Below, in pieces: positions 6,215 to 11,666 of a DNA stretch of 11,905 nt. How positions within the stretch are numbered: position 1 is the stretch's first letter; the number at the start of each line of letters is the position of its first letter. A model generated the notes under the pieces. The model saw only the letters and a list, made by a program, of their open reading frames with translations. It did no database searches and was not told the origin of the DNA. Origin of the DNA: Baffinella frigidus (taxonomy: Eukaryota; Cryptophyceae; Cryptomonadales; Baffinellaceae); the NCBI GenBank assembly GCA_026770585.1, contig MU646381.1, positions 776,652-788,556 of the forward strand, written 5' to 3'. The translations under genes were made by a program, and so were the position numbers.

Positions 6215-6243
6215 TAAAGAAGGAGAAGAAGAAGAAAAAGAAG
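6215..6243. repeat. GAA-rich purine tract
   Basis: An AAGAAGGAGAAGAAGAAG-type imperfect trinucleotide run after unremarkable sequence at 6081-6214, which holds one TTAGGG-like patch at 6120. Confidence 0.8.
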
Positions 6244-6273
6244 TTTGGGTTTAAGGGTTCAGAATTTAGGGGT

Positions 6274-6413
6274 CCACGAGGTGGACTACGAGGTTCTCAT
6301 TTTGGAGGGGGGGGGGAAGAGTCTCGTTCAATTTCACTATTACAAAGATTCAATGCTTGATCACGTGACCCCCAGATTCCGGGGTCTTGAAAGATCCGTA
6401 GTCCACCGAGTGG
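6274..6413. mobile_element. 140-bp element with short inverted ends in telomere-like DNA
   Basis: The ends CCACGAGGTGGACTACG (6274-6290) and CGTAGTCCACCGAGTGG (6397-6413) are inverted with two mismatches in 17. The left border is TTTAGGGGT and the right border TTAGGG, so the segment interrupts telomere-like DNA. The interior contains G10 and no gene. No target duplication is clear. Confidence 0.62.
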
Positions 6414-6751
6414 TTAGGGTTCAGGGTTGAGGTTGGCTCTGTCGGAGGCGAGCGCCGCGGTCATAAGAGGAGGCAAGCCAGAAGAGCGGTTAGGGGTGTA
6501 GGGGTGCAGGGTGTAGGGTTCCGCAAAAAATCACGCAAGACTCACGCCTGTGAGGGGTTAGGGTTCAGGGTTCAGGGTTCAGGGTTCAGGGTTCAGGGTT
6601 TAGGGTTTAGGGTGTAGGGTTCACTCGGTGTTTAGGGTTTAGGGTTTAGGGTTTAGGGATTAGGGTTTAGGGTCTAGGGTATAGGGTCTAGACCATGACA
6701 TTAGGGTTTAGGGTTTAGGGTTTACTCGGTGTTTAGGGTTTAGGGGGTTAC
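6414..6751. repeat. telomere-like heptamer arrays, TTCAGGG and TTTAGGG
   Basis: Five TTCAGGG heptamers at 6564-6598 run in register into TTTAGGG units. A phrase TTTACTCGGTG/TTCACTCGGTG breaks the arrays at about 6620 and 6721. On the minus strand this is CCCTAAA-type sequence downstream of the exon-like cassettes and would read as intron if those are spliced. Confidence 0.88.
6445..6486 (-). pseudogene. exon-like cassette c3 (partial)
   Basis: Minus-strand codons give LFWLASSYDRGARL, matching cassette c2 (LFSLASSYDRGASL). Of 14 aligned codons, 8 differ and 6 of these differences are synonymous, which is the mark of a sequence that diverged while coding. The 5' half of the cassette is missing and replaced by CCCTAA-like sequence, and no GT donor follows. 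It is probably a broken copy of a real exon. Function is unknown; the aligned family looks helical. Confidence 0.45.
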
Positions 6752-6831
6752 TCTGTGAGGAGGGAGGCGCCGCGGTCGTAGGAAGAGGCCAGCGAGAACA
6801 GCGACTGCTCTGTCTCGTGCAGTTTCGCCGC
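6752..6831 (-). pseudogene. exon-like cassette c2, intact-looking 80-bp exon
   Basis: On the minus strand a good acceptor (CCTCTTCCAG) precedes an 80-bp open segment encoding AAKLHETEQSLFSLASSY followed by DRGASLLTE. It ends at a GA|GTAACC donor followed by CCCTAAACCC-type intron-like sequence. The peptide is mixed polar and hydrophobic with helical character, loosely like a TPR or coiled-coil segment, but no family is recognised. Cassettes c1 (7022-7072) and c3 (6445-6486) are diverged copies. If used, it would be an internal exon (entering phase 0, leaving phase 2) of a minus-strand gene whose other exons may be the cassettes at 7713-9217. It could equally be a relic carried by the repeat. 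Read unspliced, the frame stops right after LLTE. Confidence 0.45.
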
Positions 6832-7207
6832 CTGGAAGAGGCGTTCGTATATCAGAAAGAGGGGTTCGTATATGGGAAGGAGGGGTTGGTATATCTGAAA
6901 GAGGGGTTGGTATGTGAGAAAGAGGGGTTGGTTTATGTGAAAGAGGGGTTGGTATGTGAGAAAGAAAGAAAGAGGGGTTGGTATATGAGAAAACAGCAAT
7001 ACAGCATATATGAAATGTAATCGAGGAGGCGAGCGAGAAGAGCGACTGCTCCGTCTCGTGCAGTTTCGCCGCCTGGAAGAGGACTTCGTATACGAGACAG
7101 AGGGGTTAGTATATGAGAAAGAAAGAAAGAGGGGTTGGTATGTGAGAAAGAGGGGTTGGTACATGAGAAAAAGGGATTGGTATATGAGAAAGAGGGGTTG
7201 GTATGGG
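6788..7207. repeat. 241-bp duplication with 21-bp AGAGGGGTTGGTATATGAGA array
   Basis: Landmark CAGTTTCGCCGCCTGGAAGA occurs at 6820 and 7061, an offset of 241 bp. After each landmark comes a tandem array of about 21-bp units (GAAAGAGGGGTTGGTATATG type), at 6845-6990 and 7083-7207. A 21-bp period is 7 codons, so open frames such as repeated GLVYEKE or its antisense arise without being genes. Confidence 0.88.
7022..7072 (-). pseudogene. exon-like cassette c1 (3' truncated)
   Basis: The acceptor CCTCTTCCAG is followed on the minus strand by 17 codons encoding AAKLHETEQSLFSLASS. Compared with c2, five codons differ and all five changes are synonymous. After this the match to c2 stops and the sequence becomes AT-rich, so the YDRGASLLTE half is lost. 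Confidence 0.42.
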
Positions 7208-7291
7208 TATATGGCATATGGCATATGGCATATGGCATATGGCATATGGCATATGGCATATGGTATATGGTATATGGTATATGGTATACGG
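7208..7291. repeat. (CATATGG/TATATGG)12 heptamer array
   Basis: Twelve 7-bp units in perfect register: TATATGG, seven CATATGG, three TATATGG, TATACGG. The period equals that of the telomere-type repeats around it, though the sequence differs. Confidence 0.95.
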
Positions 7292-7337
7292 GGTGCGTAT
7301 ATTATATATGGTGTGGATTTGGCATGTGGTGTGTTTC

Positions 7338-7504
7338 TTGAGGGTTTAGGGTTAAGGGTTTAGGGTTTAGGGTTTAGGGTTTAGGGGTTAGGGTGTGGGG
7401 TTCCTTTGGGGTTCAGGGTTTAGGGTTTGGGGTTTAGGGTTTCGGGGTTAGGGTTTAGGGTTTCGTGTTTCGTGTTTCGTGTTTGGGGTTTAGGGTTTGG
7501 GGTT
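7338..7504. repeat. telomere-like array with TTTCGTG variants
   Basis: TTTAGGG units with single-base variants. Three TTTCGTG heptamers lie at 7461-7481, followed in register by TTTGGGG. It separates the 241-bp duplication from cassette b4. Confidence 0.9.
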
Positions 7505-7508
7505 CGGA

Positions 7509-7526
7509 GAGGCGCGGCTCCTTCAA
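7509..7526 (-). pseudogene. exon-like cassette b4 (remnant)
   Basis: Six minus-strand codons read LKEPRL, the core of cassettes b1-b3; beyond them homology is lost, with a C-run upstream. It sits at the start of a 233-bp duplicated segment. Confidence 0.3.
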
Positions 7527-7712
7527 CCCCCCCCCGTCCATACACATATATGGCGCATTGCGTGTATATGGTATGCGTATATATATGGATGCATTGCATG
7601 TATATGGTATGTGGGAAATGCTACATGCGTAAGGTCTAGGGTTGAGGGCTTCGAGCGGACGAGATTTGGTATGCGGGCTTGGCGTTAGGCTTTCGGGTTT
7701 CGGGGTTAGGAC

Positions 7713-7763
7713 CTTGGCGGCGCGGAGGCGTTCCAGGATCAGCCGCGCCTCCTTCATCACCTC
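7713..7763 (-). pseudogene. exon-like cassette b3
   Basis: Minus-strand codons encode EVMKEARLILERLRAAK, ending at AAG|GTCCTAACCCC, a GT followed by telomere-like intron-type sequence, exactly as in b2. Differences from b2 are conservative (V/A, M/L, I/F) or synonymous (three of eight changed codons). The peptide is a strongly helical, amphipathic segment. No family is assigned. Confidence 0.42.
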
Positions 7764-7870
7764 CCTCTTCATACATGCATATATGCCGCATTGCGTGTAT
7801 ATCATGTGTGTATATATGTATGGCGCATTGCGTATTTGTTAGTGGAATATGGTATATGTGCCGCTGATAT

Positions 7871-7966
7871 ATGCAGCGTTGGAACGTTTAAAACCTAGAA
7901 CATGGAAAAGTTCGTGTTGGCTTACGGTTTCGGATTTCGGGTTTGGGGGTTAGGAGGGGTTAGGAC
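7871..7966. repeat. short telomere-like spacer
   Basis: GTTTCGG and GGGTTTGGGGGTTAGG motifs fill the space between cassette b2 and the TATATG-rich block; on the minus strand this would be the intron after b2. Confidence 0.6.
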
Positions 7967-8032
7967 CTTTGCGGCACGGAGGCGTTCGAGGAACAGGCAC
8001 GGCTCCTTGAGCGCCTCCCCGTGTCGCGCCAC
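7967..8032 (-). pseudogene. exon-like cassette b2, 66-bp exon form
   Basis: On the minus strand an ACACCCGGCAG acceptor precedes 22 codons that encode VARHGEALKEPCLFLERLRA then AK. They end at AAAG|GTCCTAACCCCTCC. Both edges are phase 0, so the exon could be repeated or skipped without a frameshift, and could join cassette c2 (which enters in phase 0). The 15 codons shared with b1 differ at three codons, two of them synonymous. The predicted peptide is charged and helical. It could be an exon of a live minus-strand gene or a duplicated relic; the sequence alone does not decide. Confidence 0.45.
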
Positions 8033-8152
8033 CTGCCGGGTGTCGAGAGAGAGAGACGTTTGACACTACAGCACAGTGCAACGCGCGCGAGAGAGAGCTT
8101 TGTTGAAACCAGCACGACCGCCATGTACGGTATGCAACGGTGGTTTAGCAGA

Positions 8153-8194
8153 GTGGAGGGTGGAGGGTGGAGGGTGGAGGGTGGAGGGTGGAGA
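8153..8194. repeat. (GTGGAGG)6 heptamer array
   Basis: Five GTGGAGG units and one GTGGAGA in register, again a 7-bp period. It replaces the 3' half of cassette b1 on the minus strand. Confidence 0.92.
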
Positions 8195-8199
8195 GTGAG

Positions 8200-8244
8200 G
8201 AGGAAGAGGCGCGGCTCCTTGAGCGCCTCCCCGTGTCTCGCCAC
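8200..8244 (-). pseudogene. exon-like cassette b1 (3' truncated)
   Basis: The acceptor-like ACACCCAGCAG precedes 15 minus-strand codons, VARHGEALKEPRLFL. Relative to b2 one CGA/AGA Arg change and one Leu change are synonymous and one codon changes Cys to Arg. The ERLRAAK end is missing and the GTGGAGG array follows. The offset from b2 is 212 bp. Confidence 0.42.
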
Positions 8245-8255
8245 CTGCTGGGTGT

Positions 8256-8405
8256 CGAGAGAGACTTCTATTACTACCAACACCGCCGTGAGAGAGAGAG
8301 CGAGAGCGAGAGAGAGAGAGAAGTGCGTTTATTAAGGATCGAAACCAACATGGCCATGGTGTGTTTTCTAAAGAGAGAGACCGTAGTTACTACCAATGAG
8401 GCAGG
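8256..8405. repeat. GA tracts with ACTACCAAC cores
   Basis: GAGAGACTTCTATTACTACC at 8259, a (GA)n/(GAGC) run at 8289-8320, ATCGAAACCAACATGGCC at 8338 and GAGAGACCGTAGTTACTACC at 8375 are partial copies of the core of dispersed repeat B. A further relative is at 8088-8125. Confidence 0.7.
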
Positions 8406-8412
8406 CTCCTAC

Positions 8413-8620
8413 CTCTGTCTCAAAGGCTGATGCGGTCTCACCAATTTGGTGAGGCCGGTTTCTTTTTCGCCCCACTGTTGACGGGCTTGTACCACACACC
8501 CAGAACGTCAACTTGCGAATAGTCTGGCAAGTCAGAGGGTTCCCGTTCGCAAGCCCCGTCTCAGTCTGATTTCGTCCCACCAATTTGGTGAGGCTGGGCC
8601 CACTGTTGACAGGTTTGTCA
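8413..8620 (+). repeat. hairpin-core dispersed repeat C, copies 1 and 2
   Basis: Two copies share a TCTCACCAATTTGGTGAG hairpin core, a CCACTGTTGAC block and a G-TTTGT block: 8413-8495 and 8556-8620. A third copy is at 10370-10447. The core is self-complementary (9-bp stem in the third copy). In copy 2 and copy 3 the core is preceded by GTCTCAGTCTGATTT. Confidence 0.78.
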
Positions 8621-8723
8621 GTCCCCTCAAGGTGTATCAATCGTTTGGGAGATGCCGAACCAGTACCCCCCCCTGGTACAAACCGGCTGGGGCAATCAAG
8701 TCTTTGCGTCGATCGAGGGGTAT

Positions 8724-8752
8724 CATGGCGCGGGCGGCCTCGACGTCAAAGT
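8724..8752 (-). pseudogene. exon-like cassette a4 (broken)
   Basis: Minus-strand codons DFDVEAARAM match the 3' end of cassette a2, but the donor GT is changed to AT and the upstream part (ELEFESR) is out of frame. It is a degraded copy. Confidence 0.35.
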
Positions 8753-8830
8753 CTTGATTCGAACTCAAGCTCAGTCTCCAACTCAACCTCCGGGTTCCCG
8801 CAGCGAACAGAGTTCGAGTCTGTCACACCG

Positions 8831-8906
8831 CCCCCCCCCCCCAAAGCCCGCTCAAGGCGTGTCCACCCTTTGGGATTTTCCCCGATTTGTACCAGGGGGG
8901 GGGGGG
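8831..8906. repeat. C12 ... G12 inverted homopolymer pair
   Basis: C12 at 8831-8842 and G12 at 8895-8906 could pair over a 52-base loop. The G12 is itself preceded by TTTGTACCA and followed by CCCCCCATGGTAAAAA, a second hairpin option. Confidence 0.8.
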
Positions 8907-8966
8907 CGAATCCGTACCCCCCATGGTAAAAATCAATACGAGGAGTCTCGCGTTTGATGAGGTTAC

Positions 8967-9008
8967 CATGCCGCGGGCGGCCTCGACGTCCAAGTCGAGT
9001 TCCCGCTG
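8967..9008 (-). pseudogene. exon-like cassette a3 (5' truncated)
   Basis: Minus-strand codons QRELDLDVEAARGM end at ATG|GTAACC, a usable donor. From the first shared codon (CGG against CGA) 13 codons align with a2; five differ, three of them synonymous. The LRAHCDRLELE half is absent. Confidence 0.4.
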
Positions 9009-9127
9009 CCTTATTCATCGTGTGCCCATCGCGCATTTGCCAAGCCGGATTTGCCAAGGGGAGGGGGCTGAACCCGCACCCCCCCGGTACAAACCGGCAG
9101 GCGCAATCAAGCGTTTGGGAAGGGTAC

Positions 9128-9217
9128 CATGGCGCGGGCGGCTTCGACGTCGAAGTCCAGTTCTCGCAGCTCGAGCTCGAGTCTGTCGCAGTGCGCCCGC
9201 AGCGTCGCTAATACCCG
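9128..9217 (-). pseudogene. exon-like cassette a2 (most complete)
   Basis: Thirty minus-strand codons give RVLATLRAHCDRLELELREL then DFDVEAARAM and end at ATG|GTACCC. A TTAG at 9211-9208 could be the acceptor, in which case the coding part starts at 9207. The heptad-like spacing of Leu with many Glu and Arg suggests a coiled coil. Cassette a1 repeats the first half and a3 and a4 the second half. If real, it would be an exon upstream of the b and c cassettes in a minus-strand gene. No family is recognised. Confidence 0.45.
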
Positions 9218-9252
9218 CGCCGCTGCTTGGTGTTTCGTGTATAGTATTTAGG

Positions 9253-9338
9253 TCTGAGTGTCTGAGTGTCTAGTGTTTAGTGTTTATGGTTTAGTGTTTA
9301 GTGTTTAGTGTTTAGTGTTTAGTGTCTAGTGTTTATGG
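9253..9338. repeat. (TTTAGTG)n heptamer array
   Basis: Heptamers in register from 9269: TCTAGTG, TTTAGTG, TTTATGG, five TTTAGTG, TCTAGTG, TTTATGG. Two 8-bp TCTGAGTG units lead in. It is a telomere-type period with a base change fixed across the array. Confidence 0.92.
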
Positions 9339-9690
9339 GTTCGGGGTCAGGGTTTGGGGGTTGGGGTTCAGGGTGTGGGGTTTGGGGTGTGGGGATTGGG
9401 GGTGAGGGGTTGGGGCGTGGGGTTTGTGTTTGGGGTTTGAGGTGTGAGAGTTGGAGTCTGTCACAGTGTGCGCGCAGCGTCTCTAGTACCCGATGCAGGG
9501 TTTAGGTGTAGGGGTTAGGTTTAGGGTTTAGGGTTTAGGATTGAGGTTGGTGTTTGGGGTGGGTTTCTGGGGTTTGGGGTTTGGGGTTTGGGGTCGATTT
9601 TTTATTTTTTATGGTTACCGGTTTGGGTTTGAGGATTTGAGGTTTTGGTTTTAGGGATGCGGATTCGGGGCTTAGGGTTTAGTTAGCAGC
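9339..9690. repeat. degenerate G-rich telomere-like DNA
   Basis: GGGTTTGGGG, TTTAGGG and related heptamers, including three TTTGGGG in register at 9573-9593. It is interrupted by cassette a1 at 9451-9492 and an AT-rich TTTTTTATTTTTTATGG patch near 9598. Confidence 0.8.
9451..9492 (-). pseudogene. exon-like cassette a1 (3' truncated)
   Basis: Fourteen minus-strand codons, RVLETLRAHCDRLQ, match a2. Six codons differ, four synonymously, including TTA/CTA (Leu), a first-position silent change. The sequence upstream on the minus strand is CCTAAACCC-like and ends in ACTAG, so an intron-exon border at 9484/9483 is possible. The second half of the cassette is missing. Confidence 0.42.
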
Positions 9691-9708
9691 GCAGGTGAGC
9701 CGCTGCAC

Positions 9709-9872
9709 CCCCGTACCACCAACCCTCACGGCTAGGGCAAATCGACGGTTTTCGACTTCCCGATTGCAAGGGAAGTTGGAGCCGTTGAAGCCGGTTTCCG
9801 GCTCCAACGCCCTTGAAATCCCTCACCGAAAATCGTCGATCTGCCCCAGCCGTGAGGGTTGGTGGTATGGGG
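9709..9872. mobile_element. 164-bp foldback, about 75-bp arms
   Basis: The left arm 9709-9784 and right arm 9799-9872 are inverted copies. The outer 46 bases match at 42 positions, starting CCCCGTACCACCAACCCTCA. The innermost 10 bases GTTGGAGCCG/CGGCTCCAAC are perfect, and a less similar section with a 2-bp length difference lies between. The loop is 14 bases. It is probably a foldback-type non-autonomous element. Frames on both strands encode a similar peptide because of the symmetry. Confidence 0.82.
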
Positions 9873-10065
9873 TGATAGAGTATACGGCAGCTCTTAAAGA
9901 GCGTATACACCACTCGCGTTGTTGTGCGCAACACACTCTCGCCACCCGCACTCCCCCGCAAACATCCATGCTTCCGCACGGCAGAGAGTGCCTGCCCGTG
10001 GCAAGCAATCGTTGAGAACATCGTCTGGTCCCCGCTACCCTTGCGATGCCCATATAATGCCACAC

Positions 10066-10199
10066 GCTAACGCCAGCGGACCCCTCCGCCTACGGTAGGA
10101 CCCCCCCCTCCTCCTACGACGTAAGGTCTTTAAAAGTCGTAGGCGAGGGGCTCCTACCGTAGGCAATCCGTAGGCTCTAAGTACCTCGCTGGCGTTAGC
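10066..10199. mobile_element. MITE-like element, family 4, 134 bp
   Basis: Perfect 13-bp inverted ends, GCTAACGCCAGCG (10066-10078) and its complement (10187-10199). Inside are further perfect inverted pairs, GCCTACGGTAGGA with TCCTACCGTAGGC and CCTACGAC (10113) with GTCGTAGG (10136), so nearly all of it folds into one hairpin. The equivalent interval in the duplicated unit (10547-10592) is 135 bp shorter, as expected for a copy without the insertion. No target duplication is obvious. No coding capacity. Confidence 0.85.
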
Positions 10200-10369
10200 T
10201 TTTCGGATGACATACGGCTGGTTGCACCAAATCCATGGACCCTGGCGGATGCTTCTGACATAGTTTCTGCTGGGACCAGGCGACCCGCTCGGAAGCCAAA
10301 CGAATCGCTTGTCTGCCAAGTGCACTGCCCCGCAAACATCGATGCTTCCGCCCGGCGCAGATTCCAGCT

Positions 10370-10447
10370 CTGTCTCAGTCTGATTTGGTCTCACCGATTT
10401 GGTGAGACCGGGCTCTTTCCCGCTCCAAGGTTGACGGATTTGTACCA
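10370..10447 (+). repeat. hairpin-core dispersed repeat C, copy 3
   Basis: CTGTCTCAGTCTGATTTGG, then the perfect 9-bp stem GGTCTCACC/GGTGAGACC around GATTT, then GGTTGACGGATTTGTACCA. This is the best-preserved core of the three copies in the window. Confidence 0.8.
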
Positions 10448-10680
10448 CGAGCCGAGCTGGTCAACTGAAGAAAAGTCCGCCAGCCCGACTGAGGTGGAGT
10501 AGCGATTGCTGCCTGCCCGTGCGGGCGAGAACATCCTGTGGGCCCAGCTACCCTTCCCACCCTTCCCAGCCCTGTCCACCATGGTGGGCAGACGGCTGGT
10601 TGCACCAACCCCACCACCCTCGACGATGCCGCTGACTCGCACAGGATTTCTGCTGCAACAAACGAGTCTCCAGTGCTGAC

Positions 10681-10900
10681 TGGTGGCCCACGCTTCCAGC
10701 ATCTCTGTCGTTGGTGCAAGGACATTTTTCGTTCACAACCCTTCGAAGTCGGTGGAAACGAGTTTCCCTACGATGCGAGCCGTGTCAACAGTGCCGGGGG
10801 GTGCGGGCGCCCACCGTCCATCCTAACTCCAGCCTCTGAATCCGTCCGTCCGTCCCTTGCGACAACGAACAAGGATTTCACCGTTGGCACAAACCCACTT
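10681..10900. other. unique sequence upstream of the terminal exon
   Basis: No repeat recognised. A plus frame is open across it (CRWCKDIFRS and similar) but shows no family resemblance, no clear codon bias and ends at 10919-10921. It may hold the promoter of the downstream gene; no core promoter motif can be called with confidence. Confidence 0.4.
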
Positions 10901-11005
10901 TTAAAATGGATTGGATTTTAAGATGGTCAACTTTTGGAAAAAGTTGACAAGTCAAATCCATAAAGTTGACCTGTCAACTTCTCAAATCCGCCGACAACGG
11001 ATTTG
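10901..11005. promoter_or_regulatory. cluster of four consecutive perfect inverted repeats
   Basis: Stem arms in order: TTAAAAT 10901-10907 with ATTTTAA 10915-10921; GTCAACTTTT 10926-10935 with AAAAGTTGAC 10939-10948 (loop of 3); AAGTTGAC 10963-10970 with GTCAACTT 10973-10980 (loop of 2); CAAATCCG 10983-10990 with CGGATTTG 10998-11005 (loop of 7). They are tightly spaced and end 43 bp before the proposed ATG. They could form hairpins in the transcript leader, act as repeated binding sites for GTTGAC, or be an old nested insertion. Confidence 0.6.
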
Positions 11006-11048
11006 GCGGGGGCGGCGGAAGATATTGGGATCCGACGAGGACAGGGCG

Positions 11049-11666
11049 ATGGAGGCTCCTGCGGCAGATGAAGGCCTTGCGGGAGTAGAGGGGGAAGCAC
11101 AGCCGCGTGCTGTCGCGACAGAGATAGCAGAAGATGGAGAAACAACAGCATCGACAGGGTGCGAGGTCTCCGGGGCGACTGAGCCTGCCGCCGCGCCACC
11201 GCCCGGGGAGGCCGCCCCCCGCTCGCCCGAAGAGGCGGGGCGGGATGATGGGGCGGGGGATGAGTACGAGGACGAGGACGACTTCGAGCGGGAGATCCCC
11301 AACGTCTCGCCCACGAGCAACGACATGACCGGGTCGCCAGATACCTCCGCGTTTCAGCAGTCGCCCCAGCAGCAGGGGCAGCTCTGGCAGGGGCAGGCGG
11401 GCGGGGACGGGCGGATGCACGAGCGCGACGCAGCGTTCTCGGAGAGCGAGGGGGATGGGCGCAGGCGCGGGCGCGACGGGTACTCGGAGAGCGAGGAGGA
11501 AGGCACCGCGTTGTCGGCCGGGCAGCTGCGGGAGAACCGGCGACGGGAGGAGGAGGAGCGGATGGCTGGGACGGGGAAGTTCGACGAGCGGTACCAGCAT
11601 CTGGTGGGGACGTTGTTCCGGGCGGAGATCGAGTCGGCACGCGCCCTCCTCGAAGCGGCACACCAG
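11049..11666 (+). CDS. first visible exon of an acidic, disordered, unrecognised protein
   Basis: An open frame of 206 codons ends at CACCAG|GTACAACC, a good GT donor in phase 0. Read through, the frame would stop at 11682, inside telomere-like sequence, so splicing is likely and the gene continues past the window. Visible regions: Ala/Glu/Pro-rich start (1-60), acidic cluster DDGAGDEYEDEDDFE (66-80), Gln-rich stretch (103-116), acidic-serine motifs SESEGD and YSESEEE (131-151) that look like casein kinase 2 sites, a charged RENRRREEEER helix (161-171), and a final amphipathic segment FDERYQHLVGTLFRAEIE (178-195). There is no signal peptide or membrane segment. GC-rich third positions dominate from about codon 50. 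ATG at 11049 was chosen because the acidic composition starts there. An in-frame ATG at 10923, with good context, would add 42 residues from the hairpin cluster, and a short overlapping frame from ATG 10906 precedes it. No family is recognised; a low-complexity regulatory or scaffold protein is a guess. Confidence 0.62.

Larger units (their letters stand above)
7509..7870. repeat. 233-bp spaced duplication
   Basis: CGCGGCTCCTTCAAC then CATACACATATATGGCGCAT then TTGCGTGTATAT at 7513-7570 returns at about 7745-7802 as CGCGCCTCCTTCATC, CATACATGCATATATGCCGC and TTGCGTGTATAT. The offset is 233 bp. Each copy couples a cassette-b fragment with a TATATG-rich block. Confidence 0.75.
8650..9180. repeat. 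three-copy repeat carrying cassette a
   Basis: A GAACC-GTACCCCCCC-GGTACAAACCGGC type block followed by TATCATGGCGCGGGCGGCCT or its variants recurs with the ATGGCGCGGGCGGC landmark at 8725, 8968 and 9129 (offsets 243 and 161 bp). The landmark is the antisense of cassette a's 3' end. The copies differ in length and are partly inverted around the G/C runs. Confidence 0.72.
9950..10680 (+). repeat. old tandem duplication, about 375-bp offset
   Basis: Landmarks in unit 1 and unit 2: CCCCGCAAACATC at 9954 and 10328; CCTGCCCGTG near 9990 and 10512; GAGAACATC at 10014 and 10527; GCTACCC at 10034 and 10547; ACGGCTGGTTGCACCAA at 10214 and 10592; TTTCTGCTG near 10264 and 10647. Unit 1 contains the 134-bp inverted-repeat element and unit 2 contains dispersed repeat C. 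No reading frame is shared by the two units, so a coding origin is not supported. Confidence 0.75.

Noticed and set aside
6748-7363. long frames on both strands through the GGGGTTGGTATATGAG and CATATGG arrays
   Set aside because: Periods of 21 and 7 bp keep frames open without selection. Only the short cassette parts show coding-type divergence.
10538-10921. 127-codon open frame on the plus strand
   Set aside because: It spans one unit of a non-coding-looking duplication and unique sequence; the paralogous unit has stops in that frame and no domain is recognised.
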